In this document: positions 5,854 through 13,112 of the stretch, piece by piece | How the letters are laid out: every line of letters starts with the position of its first letter | Numbering within the stretch: the first letter of the stretch is position 1 | Assembly (NCBI GenBank): GCA_046349315.1 | Contig: JAXMCQ010000037.1 | Location: 1-22,736 of the forward strand | Length of the DNA stretch: 22,736 bases | Direction: 5' to 3' | From: JAEUMG01 sp046349315 | Lineage (GTDB): Bacteria; Pseudomonadota; Alphaproteobacteria; Rhizobiales; Aestuariivirgaceae | The notes under the pieces: model-generated | The model's input: only the letters and a program-made list of their open reading frames with translations | Told to the model about the DNA's origin: nothing | Databases searched by the model: none | Program-made: the position numbers and the translations under genes

Positions 5854-6351
5854 CTAGACCTTTGCTCCATCCCGGATCGGCGGGGAGAATTGGAGGCCCA
5901 TGTCCCAGGGCAGGTAAATCCAGGTATCCTGGCTGACCTCGGTTACAAAAGTGTCGACCATGGGGCGCCCGGCCGGCTTGGCATAGACGGTCGCAAAATG
6001 CGCCTTGGGAAGCATCTCCCGCACCGTCTTGGCCGTGGCGCCGGTATCGACAAGGTCATCGACGATCAGCACCCCCTCGCCGCCCCCCGTACCCGCAACG
6101 CTCGTTCCGACTGTTTTCAGTACCTGTAACTGGCCCTGCTTGTCATAATCGTAGGAGGCAACGCAAACGGTCTCGATCACCCTGATGCCGAGCTCGCGCG
6201 CCACGATCGCTGCCGGCACGAGGCCGCCGCGGGTAATCGCCACCACCGCGCTATAGGGGCCGGTTCCGCTCAAGCGCCAGGCAAGGGCGCGGGCGTCGCG
6301 ATGGAATTGATCCCAGGATACCGGAAAGCTCTTCTGCCATTTCTCGTCCAT
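5854..6351 (-). CDS. gpt: Xanthine phosphoribosyltransferase
   Basis: 165 residues, cytoplasmic. The enzyme joins PRPP to xanthine (and usually guanine and hypoxanthine) to make the nucleotide, in purine salvage. The PRPP-binding loop is VLIVDDLVDTGAT (94-106), with paired acids D98-D99 and the flexible-loop region before it. ITRGGLVPA (39-47) binds pyrophosphate, and WIYLPWD (144-150) near the end is the base-binding segment characteristic of Gpt; this and the length separate it from Hpt and Apt enzymes. The ATG at 6351 is used since the longer start would be TTG; GGGGGG lies 4-5 bases upstream. tRNA-Leu follows after 10 bp. It is divergent from the hybrid kinase with 134 bp between the starts. 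Confidence 0.93.
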   Translation of the reverse strand: MDEKWQKSFPVSWDQFHRDARALAWRLSGTGPYSAVVAITRGGLVPAAIVARELGIRVIETVCVASYDYDKQGQLQVLKTVGTSVAGTGGGEGVLIVDDLVDTGATAKTVREMLPKAHFATVYAKPAGRPMVDTFVTEVSQDTWIYLPWDMGLQFSPPIRDGAKV

Positions 6352-6485
6352 CGCACCCCCCAAAGACCCCTACCCAGCTTATGCCGCGCCGCGAAACCGC
6401 TCGCAATCGCGTTTCGCAATCAACCCTTGCTTCACCATTTGGGCCCAGATTCCCCGGACAACCTGCAAGCTTTCCGGGGAGCTCC

Positions 6486-8777
6486 ATGCACAGGGCGGGC
6501 GGCCAGATCGCGGATCTCGCGAATGCTTTCGAGATCGCCAATGTCGAGATGCTTGTCGTCGCCCTCCCCGCGGTCGAAGTCGTCGCCTGCACCCGTGCCG
6601 CACTTGCCCGCTGGAACTGCCGGGAGGAAGACGTAGTCGGCAGGAAACTCGCCAAATACGGCGCCGGCCCCATTTCGGCACGCTACACGACCGACGATGT
6701 GACCGGCGCCCAGAAGGTCGAGATCGCCTTCACGCCGCCCCTGGGACAGGCTCGCATCAGTCATTTCACGCCGCAATCCTGGCAGGCCGACGGCTGCGAA
6801 TTCATGATCCTCATCGGCCAGCACGGCAGCCAGGCCGAGGCCGAGACCGCTATCCAGAACGAACGCCGCCTGCAACTGGCGCTGCGCTCGGGCGGCTATG
6901 CCCTGTGGGACTATGATTATCGCTCGCGGCTGACGACCAATTCGCCCGAAATCTACGAGATGCTAGGCTTCGAGGAAGGCGCGGTCGATCTCGATTTCGT
7001 CAATTTCAATGCCCGTATACACCCCGACGATCTCGACAAGACGCTGGATGAGAAAATCCGCAACGCGCCGTTCGGCGCCGACCTCTTCCAGACCAAGTAC
7101 CGGGTTCGGGCGAAGAATGGGGGTTATATCTGGATCGAGGCTGTCGCCGGGTTGGTGCGCGATCCGGTCGACGGCAAGCCGGCCAAGGTTGTCGGCCTTT
7201 GCCGCAATATCCAGAACGAGATGACGGCGCTTGAGAGCATCAGCGTCAGCGAGCGCAATCTCAGGCGTTCCCAGGCCGCAGCGCGGATCGGCAGCTTTCA
7301 CCTGCGGCTCGATACCGGCGCATCCACGCTTTCGGCGGAGATGGTCGAACTTCTCGAACTCAAAAGTTCGGCCCTGCCGCCGACGTTGAGCATGTTCGAG
7401 CAGATGATCGCACCTGGAGACCAGGCGCGATTTCGCGACGCCGTTCAGGCGGCAAGGCTTGGCGCCCCACCCGCAAAGCTCGAGATTGCGGCGCGTCTTC
7501 CCTCGGGCGAACAGCATTTCTTCCAATGCAATATCGAGGCTGAACGCGGCTCGAGCGGCACTGTCGAAGCCATCTTCGGCACCTGCCAATGCATTACCGA
7601 CCGCCGTCTTCTTGAGCGCAAATACCTGCAGGCGCAGAAAATGGAGGCGGTCGGGCAATTGACCGGCGGCATCGCCCACGACTTCAATAATCTTCTGATG
7701 GTTGTGATGGGCAATCTGCAATTGGTGGAGCAGTTGGTGCGCCATGACGAGCGCGCCACAAAACGGTTGCGCGCGGCGATCGACGCCACCGACCGCGGCT
7801 CCGACCTGACCCGCCGCTTGCTCGCCTTCTCGCGCCAGCAGACGCTTCAGAACGAGGCGATCGACGTCAACACGCTCATCACGGCGATGCAGGACATGCT
7901 GAGCCATGCACTGGGCGGCCGTGTCGATCTCAAGATCATGCCGGGAGACGGCGTGTGGCCGGTGAGTGTCGATCCCACGCAGCTTGAAACCGCGATCCTC
8001 AATCTCGCCATCAACGGCCGCGACGCGATGACCGGCAAGACCGGCACACTGGTGATCGAGACGGCCAATCGCACCCTGGATGAAACCTATTGCCGTCAGC
8101 ATGAAGAGGTGCTTCCCGGGCGCTATGTCGAAATTGCGGTCACCGATTCCGGCTGCGGTATTCCGGCTGCTGATATCGAGAAAGTGTTCCAGCCCTTCTT
8201 CACAACCAAGGATCCGGAAGCAGGTTCTGGCCTTGGCCTGTCCATGACCTATGGCTTCGTAAAACAGTCGGGCGGCCATATCCGCATCTATTCGGAAGTG
8301 GGTCACGGCACGACGGTCAAGCTCTATCTGCCCATCCTTGCTTCCGCGGCAATACCTGCCGAGACTCCGACTGTAATCGTCGAGCCGGCGCCGGCAGAAG
8401 TCGCTGAACACGCCCCGGTCGTTCTTGTTGTCGAAGACAACGAAGCAGTGCGCGAAGTCGCCGCCGCGATGATCTCGGAGATGGGGATTGAGACATTGCA
8501 GGCGGCCAACGGCCCCGAAGGCCTCGAGTTGATCGAGCAGCGCAGCGACATAGATCTCATCCTGTCGGACGTGATCATGGCGGGCGGCATGAACGGACCC
8601 GAACTTGCAAAGCGCGCACGCCAGCTCAATCCGCACCTCAAGATCCTCTTCATGTCGGGCTATGCCCCGGGTTCGGTGCGGCAGATACAGGATCTGCCAG
8701 AGACGATCGAATTGGTGAACAAGCCTTTCACCCGCGGCGATCTGACTGACAAGGTGCGTCGCGTCCTGGCCGCTTGA
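6486..8777 (+). CDS. Orphan hybrid sensor histidine kinase (PAS-PAS-PAS-HisKA-HATPase-REC)
   Basis: 763 residues, no membrane helix, so a cytoplasmic sensor. An N-terminal PAS-like region (about 5-110) precedes a PAS_3 domain (about 127-240; ALRSGGYALWDYDY, PDDLD, YIWIEAVAG) and a degenerate PAS (about 260-378). The H-box is AVGQLTGGIAHDFNN with H398. The N box is NLAINGRDAM, G1 DSGCGIP and G2 GSGLGLSM. The receiver (about 644-760) starts VVLVVEDNE, with D695 in ILSDVI and K in LVNKPF as the switch residues. With kinase and receiver in one chain and no HPt or regulator next door, the output partner is elsewhere. The start is ATG 6486 with GGGGAG before it; the frame is open to an ATG at 6381, which lacks a ribosome site. 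Signal unknown. Confidence 0.85.
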   Translation: MHRAGGQIADLANAFEIANVEMLVVALPAVEVVACTRAALARWNCREEDVVGRKLAKYGAGPISARYTTDDVTGAQKVEIAFTPPLGQARISHFTPQSWQADGCEFMILIGQHGSQAEAETAIQNERRLQLALRSGGYALWDYDYRSRLTTNSPEIYEMLGFEEGAVDLDFVNFNARIHPDDLDKTLDEKIRNAPFGADLFQTKYRVRAKNGGYIWIEAVAGLVRDPVDGKPAKVVGLCRNIQNEMTALESISVSERNLRRSQAAARIGSFHLRLDTGASTLSAEMVELLELKSSALPPTLSMFEQMIAPGDQARFRDAVQAARLGAPPAKLEIAARLPSGEQHFFQCNIEAERGSSGTVEAIFGTCQCITDRRLLERKYLQAQKMEAVGQLTGGIAHDFNNLLMVVMGNLQLVEQLVRHDERATKRLRAAIDATDRGSDLTRRLLAFSRQQTLQNEAIDVNTLITAMQDMLSHALGGRVDLKIMPGDGVWPVSVDPTQLETAILNLAINGRDAMTGKTGTLVIETANRTLDETYCRQHEEVLPGRYVEIAVTDSGCGIPAADIEKVFQPFFTTKDPEAGSGLGLSMTYGFVKQSGGHIRIYSEVGHGTTVKLYLPILASAAIPAETPTVIVEPAPAEVAEHAPVVLVVEDNEAVREVAAAMISEMGIETLQAANGPEGLELIEQRSDIDLILSDVIMAGGMNGPELAKRARQLNPHLKILFMSGYAPGSVRQIQDLPETIELVNKPFTRGDLTDKVRRVLAA

Positions 8778-8813
8778 GGCCTTAATTCGGCGAATTTGCC
8801 ACTTGTAAAATTA

Positions 8814-8859
8814 CCGTCAGACAACTGTCGTAAAGGCGTCACCGGACTCGCGGTCTAAG
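8814..8859 (+). promoter_or_regulatory. Pho-box-like triple repeat and -10 element upstream of the PlcP-like gene
   Basis: Three 7-base units, CCGTCAG (8814-8820), CTGTCGT (8825-8831) and GCGTCAC (8836-8842), are each separated by 4 bases, giving an exact 11-bp period. PhoB boxes are CTGTCAT-type 7-mers with 4-base spacers, so the middle unit matches 6 of 7 positions. TCTAAG at 8854-8859, a 4 of 6 match to a -10, starts 11 bases after the last unit, the usual PhoB promoter distance. The start point would then fall near 8866, close to the start codon. PhoB control is inferred. Confidence 0.62.
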
Positions 8860-8871
8860 GATGCGGCCATA

Positions 8872-9711
8872 ATGGCCGGTCCGGATCCGATGAACGCGCA
8901 CTTCCCACAGCCACGGCGCTATCGCGCCATCTTCATTTCCGACGTCCATCTGGGCACCCGCCGAGCGCAGACGGAGAGCTTGTTGGGCTTTCTCAAAGTA
9001 ACGGAAAGCGACTGGCTTTATATCGTCGGTGATCTCGTCGACAACTGGGCGCTGCGCAAGACCTGGCACTGGGACCAGTTCCACAATGACGTGATTCAGA
9101 AGCTCCTGCGCAAGGCGCGCAAGGGTACGAAGGTCATCTACATCCCCGGCAATCACGACGAGAATTTTCGCGACTTCGTCAATCTGCGCTTCGGCCGCGT
9201 GTCGGTTCTTCGGGAGACGATCCATCCCGGCGCCAATGGCAAGCGGTATCTCGTGCTCCATGGCGACAAGTTCGACGGCGTGGTCCTTTACGCGCCTTGG
9301 CTCGCCAAGCTTGGTGACACCGCCTACGATTGGTCGATCGCGCTCAATGCCGGCTTCAACCGCATCCGGCGAATGTTCCGCCTGCCCTACTGGTCGCTCT
9401 CAGCCTACCTAAAATACAAAGTGAAAAAGGCGGTCGAGTTTATCTCGCATTTCGAAGACGCCGTGGTGCGCGAGGCCCGCCAGCGCGGCGCGCAAGGGGT
9501 GATCTGTGGCCATATCCACACACCCGACAATCGCGACATCGACGGCATCCATTACCTTAATGACGGCGATTGGGTGGAGAGCTGCACTGCCCTGGTCGAG
9601 CATTATGACGGCCGCTTCGAAATCCTCGCCTGGTCCGATCTTAAATCCTTGACTGCCGGAGCCGCCAATGCGCATCCTGATCGCAACCGACGCTTGGCGC
9701 CCGCAGGTTAA
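8872..9711 (+). CDS. plcP: PlcP-like metallophosphoesterase (phospholipase C type)
   Basis: 279 residues of the calcineurin-like metallophosphoesterase superfamily with all metal motifs: DVH (24-26), GDLVDNW (53-59), GNHDE (93-97), HGD (130-132), GHIH (213-216). Automated tools tend to call this family UDP-2,3-diacylglucosamine pyrophosphatase (LpxH). PlcP of Sinorhizobium belongs to the same family and cleaves phosphatidylcholine and phosphatidylethanolamine to diacylglycerol during phosphate starvation. Three facts favour PlcP: the GT4 gene overlapping its end by 44 bp, the Pho-box-like array in front, and that many alphaproteobacteria use LpxI for lipid A. AAGGA is 10 bases before the ATG at 8872. 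If the predicted start point at about 8866 is right, ATG 8890 (MNAHFPQPRRY) may be the true start. Confidence 0.78.
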   Translation: MAGPDPMNAHFPQPRRYRAIFISDVHLGTRRAQTESLLGFLKVTESDWLYIVGDLVDNWALRKTWHWDQFHNDVIQKLLRKARKGTKVIYIPGNHDENFRDFVNLRFGRVSVLRETIHPGANGKRYLVLHGDKFDGVVLYAPWLAKLGDTAYDWSIALNAGFNRIRRMFRLPYWSLSAYLKYKVKKAVEFISHFEDAVVREARQRGAQGVICGHIHTPDNRDIDGIHYLNDGDWVESCTALVEHYDGRFEILAWSDLKSLTAGAANAHPDRNRRLAPAG

Positions 9712-10729
9712 CGGCGTCGTCCGTACGCTGGAGCGCACCTCGCTGGCGCTCAAAGAGCGGGGGCACGAGGTTCACTTCCTGGCGGGCGGCGATCGAAGGA
9801 CCTGGCCACTGCCCTTCTATCCCGAAATCAGGCTCACCTTCCTGAGCCCCGACGAAGCCGGCGGGCAGATAGTCGGTGCCCGTCCCGATGCCATCTACAT
9901 CGCAACCGAGGGTCCGATCGGATGGGCGACGCGGCGCTGGTGTCTTCGCAACAAGATTCCCTTCACAACGGGCTTCCACACCAAGCTTGCCGACTATACG
10001 GCGCTGCGCATCCCACTCCCTGGCGTCGAGAGGGCAAGTTGGAGCTATCTCAAGCAATTCCACAAACCCAGCCGCTGCGTGCTGACGCCGACCCCATCAA
10101 TTGCCAATGAATTGACGGGACGCGGTTTTCCCAATACGAGAAGCTGGACGCGCGGCGTCGACCACGAACTCTTCAAGCCGGGTCCGGGGGACCATTTCGA
10201 CCTGCCTAGGCCCATCATGCTGGTCGCAGGCCGTGTGGCGCCAGAAAAAAACCTGGAAGCATTCTTGAAGCTGGACCTGCCCGGCACCAAAGTGGTGGTC
10301 GGCGACGGACCAAGCCTGGAAATGCTGAAACGCCGCTATCCGGCGGCTGTTTTCACCGGCTATGCCTTCGATCGCGACCTCGTCCGCATGCTGCAGGGCG
10401 CCGATGTCTTCGTGTTCCCGAGCCGCACTGATACTTTCGGCCTGGTCATGATCGAAGCCATGGCTTGCGGAACGCCGGTCGCAGCCTTTGCGGTTCCAAG
10501 CCCCGTCGACGTCGTGGCCGAAGGCCTATCCGGCGCAGTCGACGCCGATCTCGGCAAAGCCATCAATCGCGCCCTGACCCTCGATCGCGGCAATGTCCAT
10601 GCTTATGCACAGAATTTCACCTGGGCGGCGACCGCCGATCTCTTTGAGCGTCACCTGGTGAAGATCAATTGGAGTGCTATTTCTCCGCCTCTGCCTCGGA
10701 CCAGCCCTTCGCCTTTCCCTCTGCGGTGA
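9668..10729 (+). CDS. agt: GT4 glycosyltransferase, Agt-like glycolipid synthase
   Basis: 353 residues with the GT-B fold of family GT4. The N-terminus MRILIATDAWRPQVNGVV has the acceptor-side glycine loop. In the C-terminal half VAGRVAPEKN precedes FPSRTDTFGLVMIEAMACG (about 250-268), which carries the sugar-nucleotide-binding ExxxxxxxE-type region ending at E263. Agt enzymes transfer glucose or glucuronate from a UDP-sugar to diacylglycerol, replacing phospholipids. The 44-bp overlap with the PlcP-like gene implies translational coupling, and together they form the two-step phospholipid-to-glycolipid switch. Its last 18 codons overlap the end of the convergent CinA-type gene by 53 bp. The sugar donor cannot be read from sequence; capsule or LPS transferases are the alternative. 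Confidence 0.72.
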   Translation: MRILIATDAWRPQVNGVVRTLERTSLALKERGHEVHFLAGGDRRTWPLPFYPEIRLTFLSPDEAGGQIVGARPDAIYIATEGPIGWATRRWCLRNKIPFTTGFHTKLADYTALRIPLPGVERASWSYLKQFHKPSRCVLTPTPSIANELTGRGFPNTRSWTRGVDHELFKPGPGDHFDLPRPIMLVAGRVAPEKNLEAFLKLDLPGTKVVVGDGPSLEMLKRRYPAAVFTGYAFDRDLVRMLQGADVFVFPSRTDTFGLVMIEAMACGTPVAAFAVPSPVDVVAEGLSGAVDADLGKAINRALTLDRGNVHAYAQNFTWAATADLFERHLVKINWSAISPPLPRTSPSPFPLR

Positions 10730-11453
10730 GTTGTTCGGCCATCGCGCGGACATCGGCAACCGCACTTGCAAGCGCGGCGGGTTCACGGGAACGGAGGACG
10801 AGTTGTGCGGCAAAGCCGGAAGCGGATTCGAACGGATAGGACCCAATGACGACCTGCGGATAGCGGTCCTGGACATCCTTCAATGGCTTGGCGATATCGC
10901 CCTCGCCACCGAGCACGGTGATTGCCCGGCTCTCGACCTTCGTTCCGCGCGCAAGCCTCGGTGCGACCGAATCCATCATGGCGTGCATGACTTTCGGTAT
11001 GCCTGCCATGACGAAGACATTCTCGATCTGGAAGCCCGGCGCCTTGGAAACCGGATTGTCGATCAATGTGGCCCCTTTGGGAATACGGGCCATGCGCATC
11101 CGCGCCTCGTTCGGCTCGCGACCGATCTGCTTAAACCAGTCGAGCAGGATCGCCACCGCCTTAGGGTCATGGTCGACCTCGACTTTGAACGCCTTGCCGA
11201 CTGAATCGGCGGTGATGTCGTCATGGGTGGGTCCGATGCCGCCAGTTGTGAAAACATAGGTGTAGCGGGCGCTTAGCGCGCGAACAGCAGTTACAATCTC
11301 CGCCTCGATGTCGGGGACGATCCGGGCCTCCTTGAGATCGATCCCCAGCGATGTCAGATAATCGGCAATGAAGCCCAGATTCTTGTCCTTGGTTCGGCCT
11401 GACAGGATCTCATCGCCGATCAGCAATACGGCGGCGGTCGGAACGGTCGTCAT
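10677..11453 (-). CDS. CinA-type molybdopterin-binding domain protein
   Basis: 258 residues of the MoaB/Mog/CinA N-terminal (MoCF) fold. AAVLLIGDEILSGRTKDKN (7-25) and FTTGGIGPTHDDIT (68-81) are the diagnostic nucleotide/molybdopterin loops. It lacks the C-terminal nicotinamide-mononucleotide amidase domain of full CinA, so it is the short class often labelled competence/damage-inducible protein A. Some relatives are FAD or NMN pyrophosphatases. The start at 11453 has GGGA six to nine bases upstream. Its end overlaps the Agt-like gene in a tail-to-tail way. It is divergent from map, 129 bp apart. The nearby molybdenum operon makes a molybdopterin link tempting, but family distribution does not support it strongly. 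Confidence 0.82.
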   Translation of the reverse strand: MTTVPTAAVLLIGDEILSGRTKDKNLGFIADYLTSLGIDLKEARIVPDIEAEIVTAVRALSARYTYVFTTGGIGPTHDDITADSVGKAFKVEVDHDPKAVAILLDWFKQIGREPNEARMRMARIPKGATLIDNPVSKAPGFQIENVFVMAGIPKVMHAMMDSVAPRLARGTKVESRAITVLGGEGDIAKPLKDVQDRYPQVVIGSYPFESASGFAAQLVLRSREPAALASAVADVRAMAEQLTAEGKAKGWSEAEAEK

Positions 11454-11484
11454 TCTCTATTCCCAAGTAAATCGGCGCTGCGAA

Positions 11485-11503
11485 GTCCTGCCATCGGCAG
11501 GGC
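11485..11503. promoter_or_regulatory. Palindrome between the CinA-type gene and map
   Basis: CCTGCC (11487-11492) and GGCAGG (11496-11501) form a perfect inverted repeat around ATC. It is extended by a T/G pair and a G/C pair. It lies in the 129-bp divergent promoter region, 34-50 bp upstream of the CinA-type start. A regulator site is possible; a structural hairpin is equally so. Confidence 0.3.
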
Positions 11504-11582
11504 AGACTGTCAAAACACGTCGGGCATAACTTGCGAAAATCGCCAGTTCTGCCTATTTGTGACGGGATTCAGGGAACTTCCA

Positions 11583-12407
11583 ATGACTTACGTAGCTGCC
11601 ACCGACTCGCCGCGCGCCAAAAGCGGTCAAATCAAGCTCCATGGACCGGAAGCCTTTGCCGCCATGCGCAAGGCCGGGCGTTTGACAGCCGAAGCGCTTG
11701 ATCTCCTGACCGGCTTTGTCCGCCCCGGCGTTACCACCGAGGCCATCGACCGGCTTATCACCGAATTCGCGCATGACAACGGCGCGCAACCAGCACCCCT
11801 GCAGTACCGGGGCTATCCCAAAGCCATATGCACCTCGATCAATCACGTCGTCTGCCATGGCATTCCCAATGAGAAGCCACTGCGCGAGGGCGATATCGTC
11901 AATATCGACGTGACCCTGATCGTTGATGGCTGGCATGGCGATTCAAGCCGCATGTATGGGATTGGCGAAATCAACCGCAAGGCAGAGCGCCTTTTGCAGG
12001 TCACCTATGAATCGCTGCTGCGCGGGATTGCTGCCGTCAAGCCGCATGGGCGAACCGGCGATATCGGCTATGCCATCCAGACCTATGCCGAAGCCGAGCG
12101 TTGCTCGGTGGTGCGCGACTTCTGCGGCCACGGACTCGGGCGTGTTTTCCACGACCATCCCAACATCCTCCACTACGGACGCCCCGGCGAAGGCGTGGAA
12201 CTGAAGCCAGGCATGTTCTTCACCATCGAGCCCATGATCAATCTGGGTCGGGCGCATGTGAAGATTCTGAATGACGGATGGACCGCCGTAACTCGCGATC
12301 GCTCGCTCTCGGCGCAATTCGAGCACACAGTCGGGGTGACGGAGACGGGCTGCGAGGTCTTCACGCTATCCCCGCGCGGATTGGATTTCCCCCCGCCGGC
12401 GGTGTGA
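11583..12407 (+). CDS. map: Methionine aminopeptidase, type I
   Basis: 274 residues, cytoplasmic. It removes the initiator methionine from new proteins when the next residue is small. All five metal ligands are visible: D109 (NIDV), D120 (HGDSS), H183 (FCGHGLG), E216 (FTIEPM) and E247 (QFEHTV). H92 in CHGIPN is the substrate-contact histidine. The N-terminal extension is short, as in the simple bacterial type Ia. The start is ATG 11583, with AGGGA seven bases upstream at 11571-11575; the longer frame begins with GTG 11559 without a ribosome site. The radC-type gene follows after 6 bp, so the two are probably one operon. This is a single-copy housekeeping gene in most bacteria. Confidence 0.95.
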   Translation: MTYVAATDSPRAKSGQIKLHGPEAFAAMRKAGRLTAEALDLLTGFVRPGVTTEAIDRLITEFAHDNGAQPAPLQYRGYPKAICTSINHVVCHGIPNEKPLREGDIVNIDVTLIVDGWHGDSSRMYGIGEINRKAERLLQVTYESLLRGIAAVKPHGRTGDIGYAIQTYAEAERCSVVRDFCGHGLGRVFHDHPNILHYGRPGEGVELKPGMFFTIEPMINLGRAHVKILNDGWTAVTRDRSLSAQFEHTVGVTETGCEVFTLSPRGLDFPPPAV

Positions 12408-12413
12408 CGCTCC

Positions 12414-13112
12414 ATGCCCAAGGGCCTCGAAGAAGGGCCTGCCGTGCCGGATTATCTGGGGCATAGGGGCCGACTTCGAGATCGATTCTGGGAGAATCCA
12501 GACGGGTTGCAAGACTATGAGCTGCTCGAGTTCCTCTTGTTCTTCGCGATCAAACGGCAGGACACGAAATCTCTCGCCAAGGCGCTCATTGCCCAGTTTG
12601 GAGACTTTGCGGAGGTCCTGAGCGCCGATCCCAAGCGCCTCAAAGAAGTGCCGGGGGTGGGCGACGTTGTCGTCGAGCTGCTTAAGACCGTCAATGTGGC
12701 CAGCAAGCGCCAGGCGCGAGTGCGCGTACGCAAGCCTTTAGCGCTATCCACATGGTCCCAGGTAATCGACTACTGCCGCAGTCACATGGCGCGCGAGAGC
12801 AAAGAGCAATTCCGCATCCTTTTTCTGGACAAGAAAAACAACCTGATCGCCGATGAGGTTCAGCAGCAGGGAACCATCGACCACACACCCGCTTATCCGC
12901 GCGAAGTCATGGGACGCGCTTATAACCTCGGCGCCACCGCCCTCATCCTGGTGCACAACCATCCCACAGGCGATCCGACGCCGTCGGCCGCCGATATCGA
13001 AATGACCAAAAGCATCGCGCAGCTTGGCAAGGGCATGAATGTCATGGTCCATGACCACATAATTATGGGCCGCGACGGCGAAACGAGCTTTCGCCAGCTC
13101 AAGCTGATCTGA
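12414..13112 (+). CDS. radC: RadC-family JAB-domain protein
   Basis: 232 residues. The N-terminal half (about 12-105) is the UPF0758 helix-hairpin-helix-like part, with EVPGVGD (78-84). The C-terminal half (about 112-232) is the JAMM metalloprotease-like domain: YPREV (161-165, E164), LVHNHPTGDPTPS (179-191; H181, H183) and D194, so the zinc triad is intact. RadC proteins were once linked to DNA repair, but that role is disputed; the JAMM fold suggests a peptidase or a DNA-linked function. There is no Shine-Dalgarno before the ATG, which lies 6 bp after map, so translation is probably coupled. The last 14 bp overlap the end of the convergent MocA fusion gene. Confidence 0.9.
   Translation: MPKGLEEGPAVPDYLGHRGRLRDRFWENPDGLQDYELLEFLLFFAIKRQDTKSLAKALIAQFGDFAEVLSADPKRLKEVPGVGDVVVELLKTVNVASKRQARVRVRKPLALSTWSQVIDYCRSHMARESKEQFRILFLDKKNNLIADEVQQQGTIDHTPAYPREVMGRAYNLGATALILVHNHPTGDPTPSAADIEMTKSIAQLGKGMNVMVHDHIIMGRDGETSFRQLKLI

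Noticed and set aside
5709..5936. Plus-strand frame containing GLEPARPCELQ
   Set aside because: It is the antisense of tRNA-Leu, a well-known false ORF pattern.
6963..8636. Minus-strand frame of 557 codons opposite the hybrid kinase
   Set aside because: The sense frame carries all kinase and receiver motifs; the long antisense frame comes from high G+C codon use.
8872..9711. LpxH (UDP-2,3-diacylglucosamine pyrophosphatase) as the function
   Set aside because: Possible by fold, but the Agt-like partner and Pho-box-like promoter favour PlcP; kept only as the alternative.
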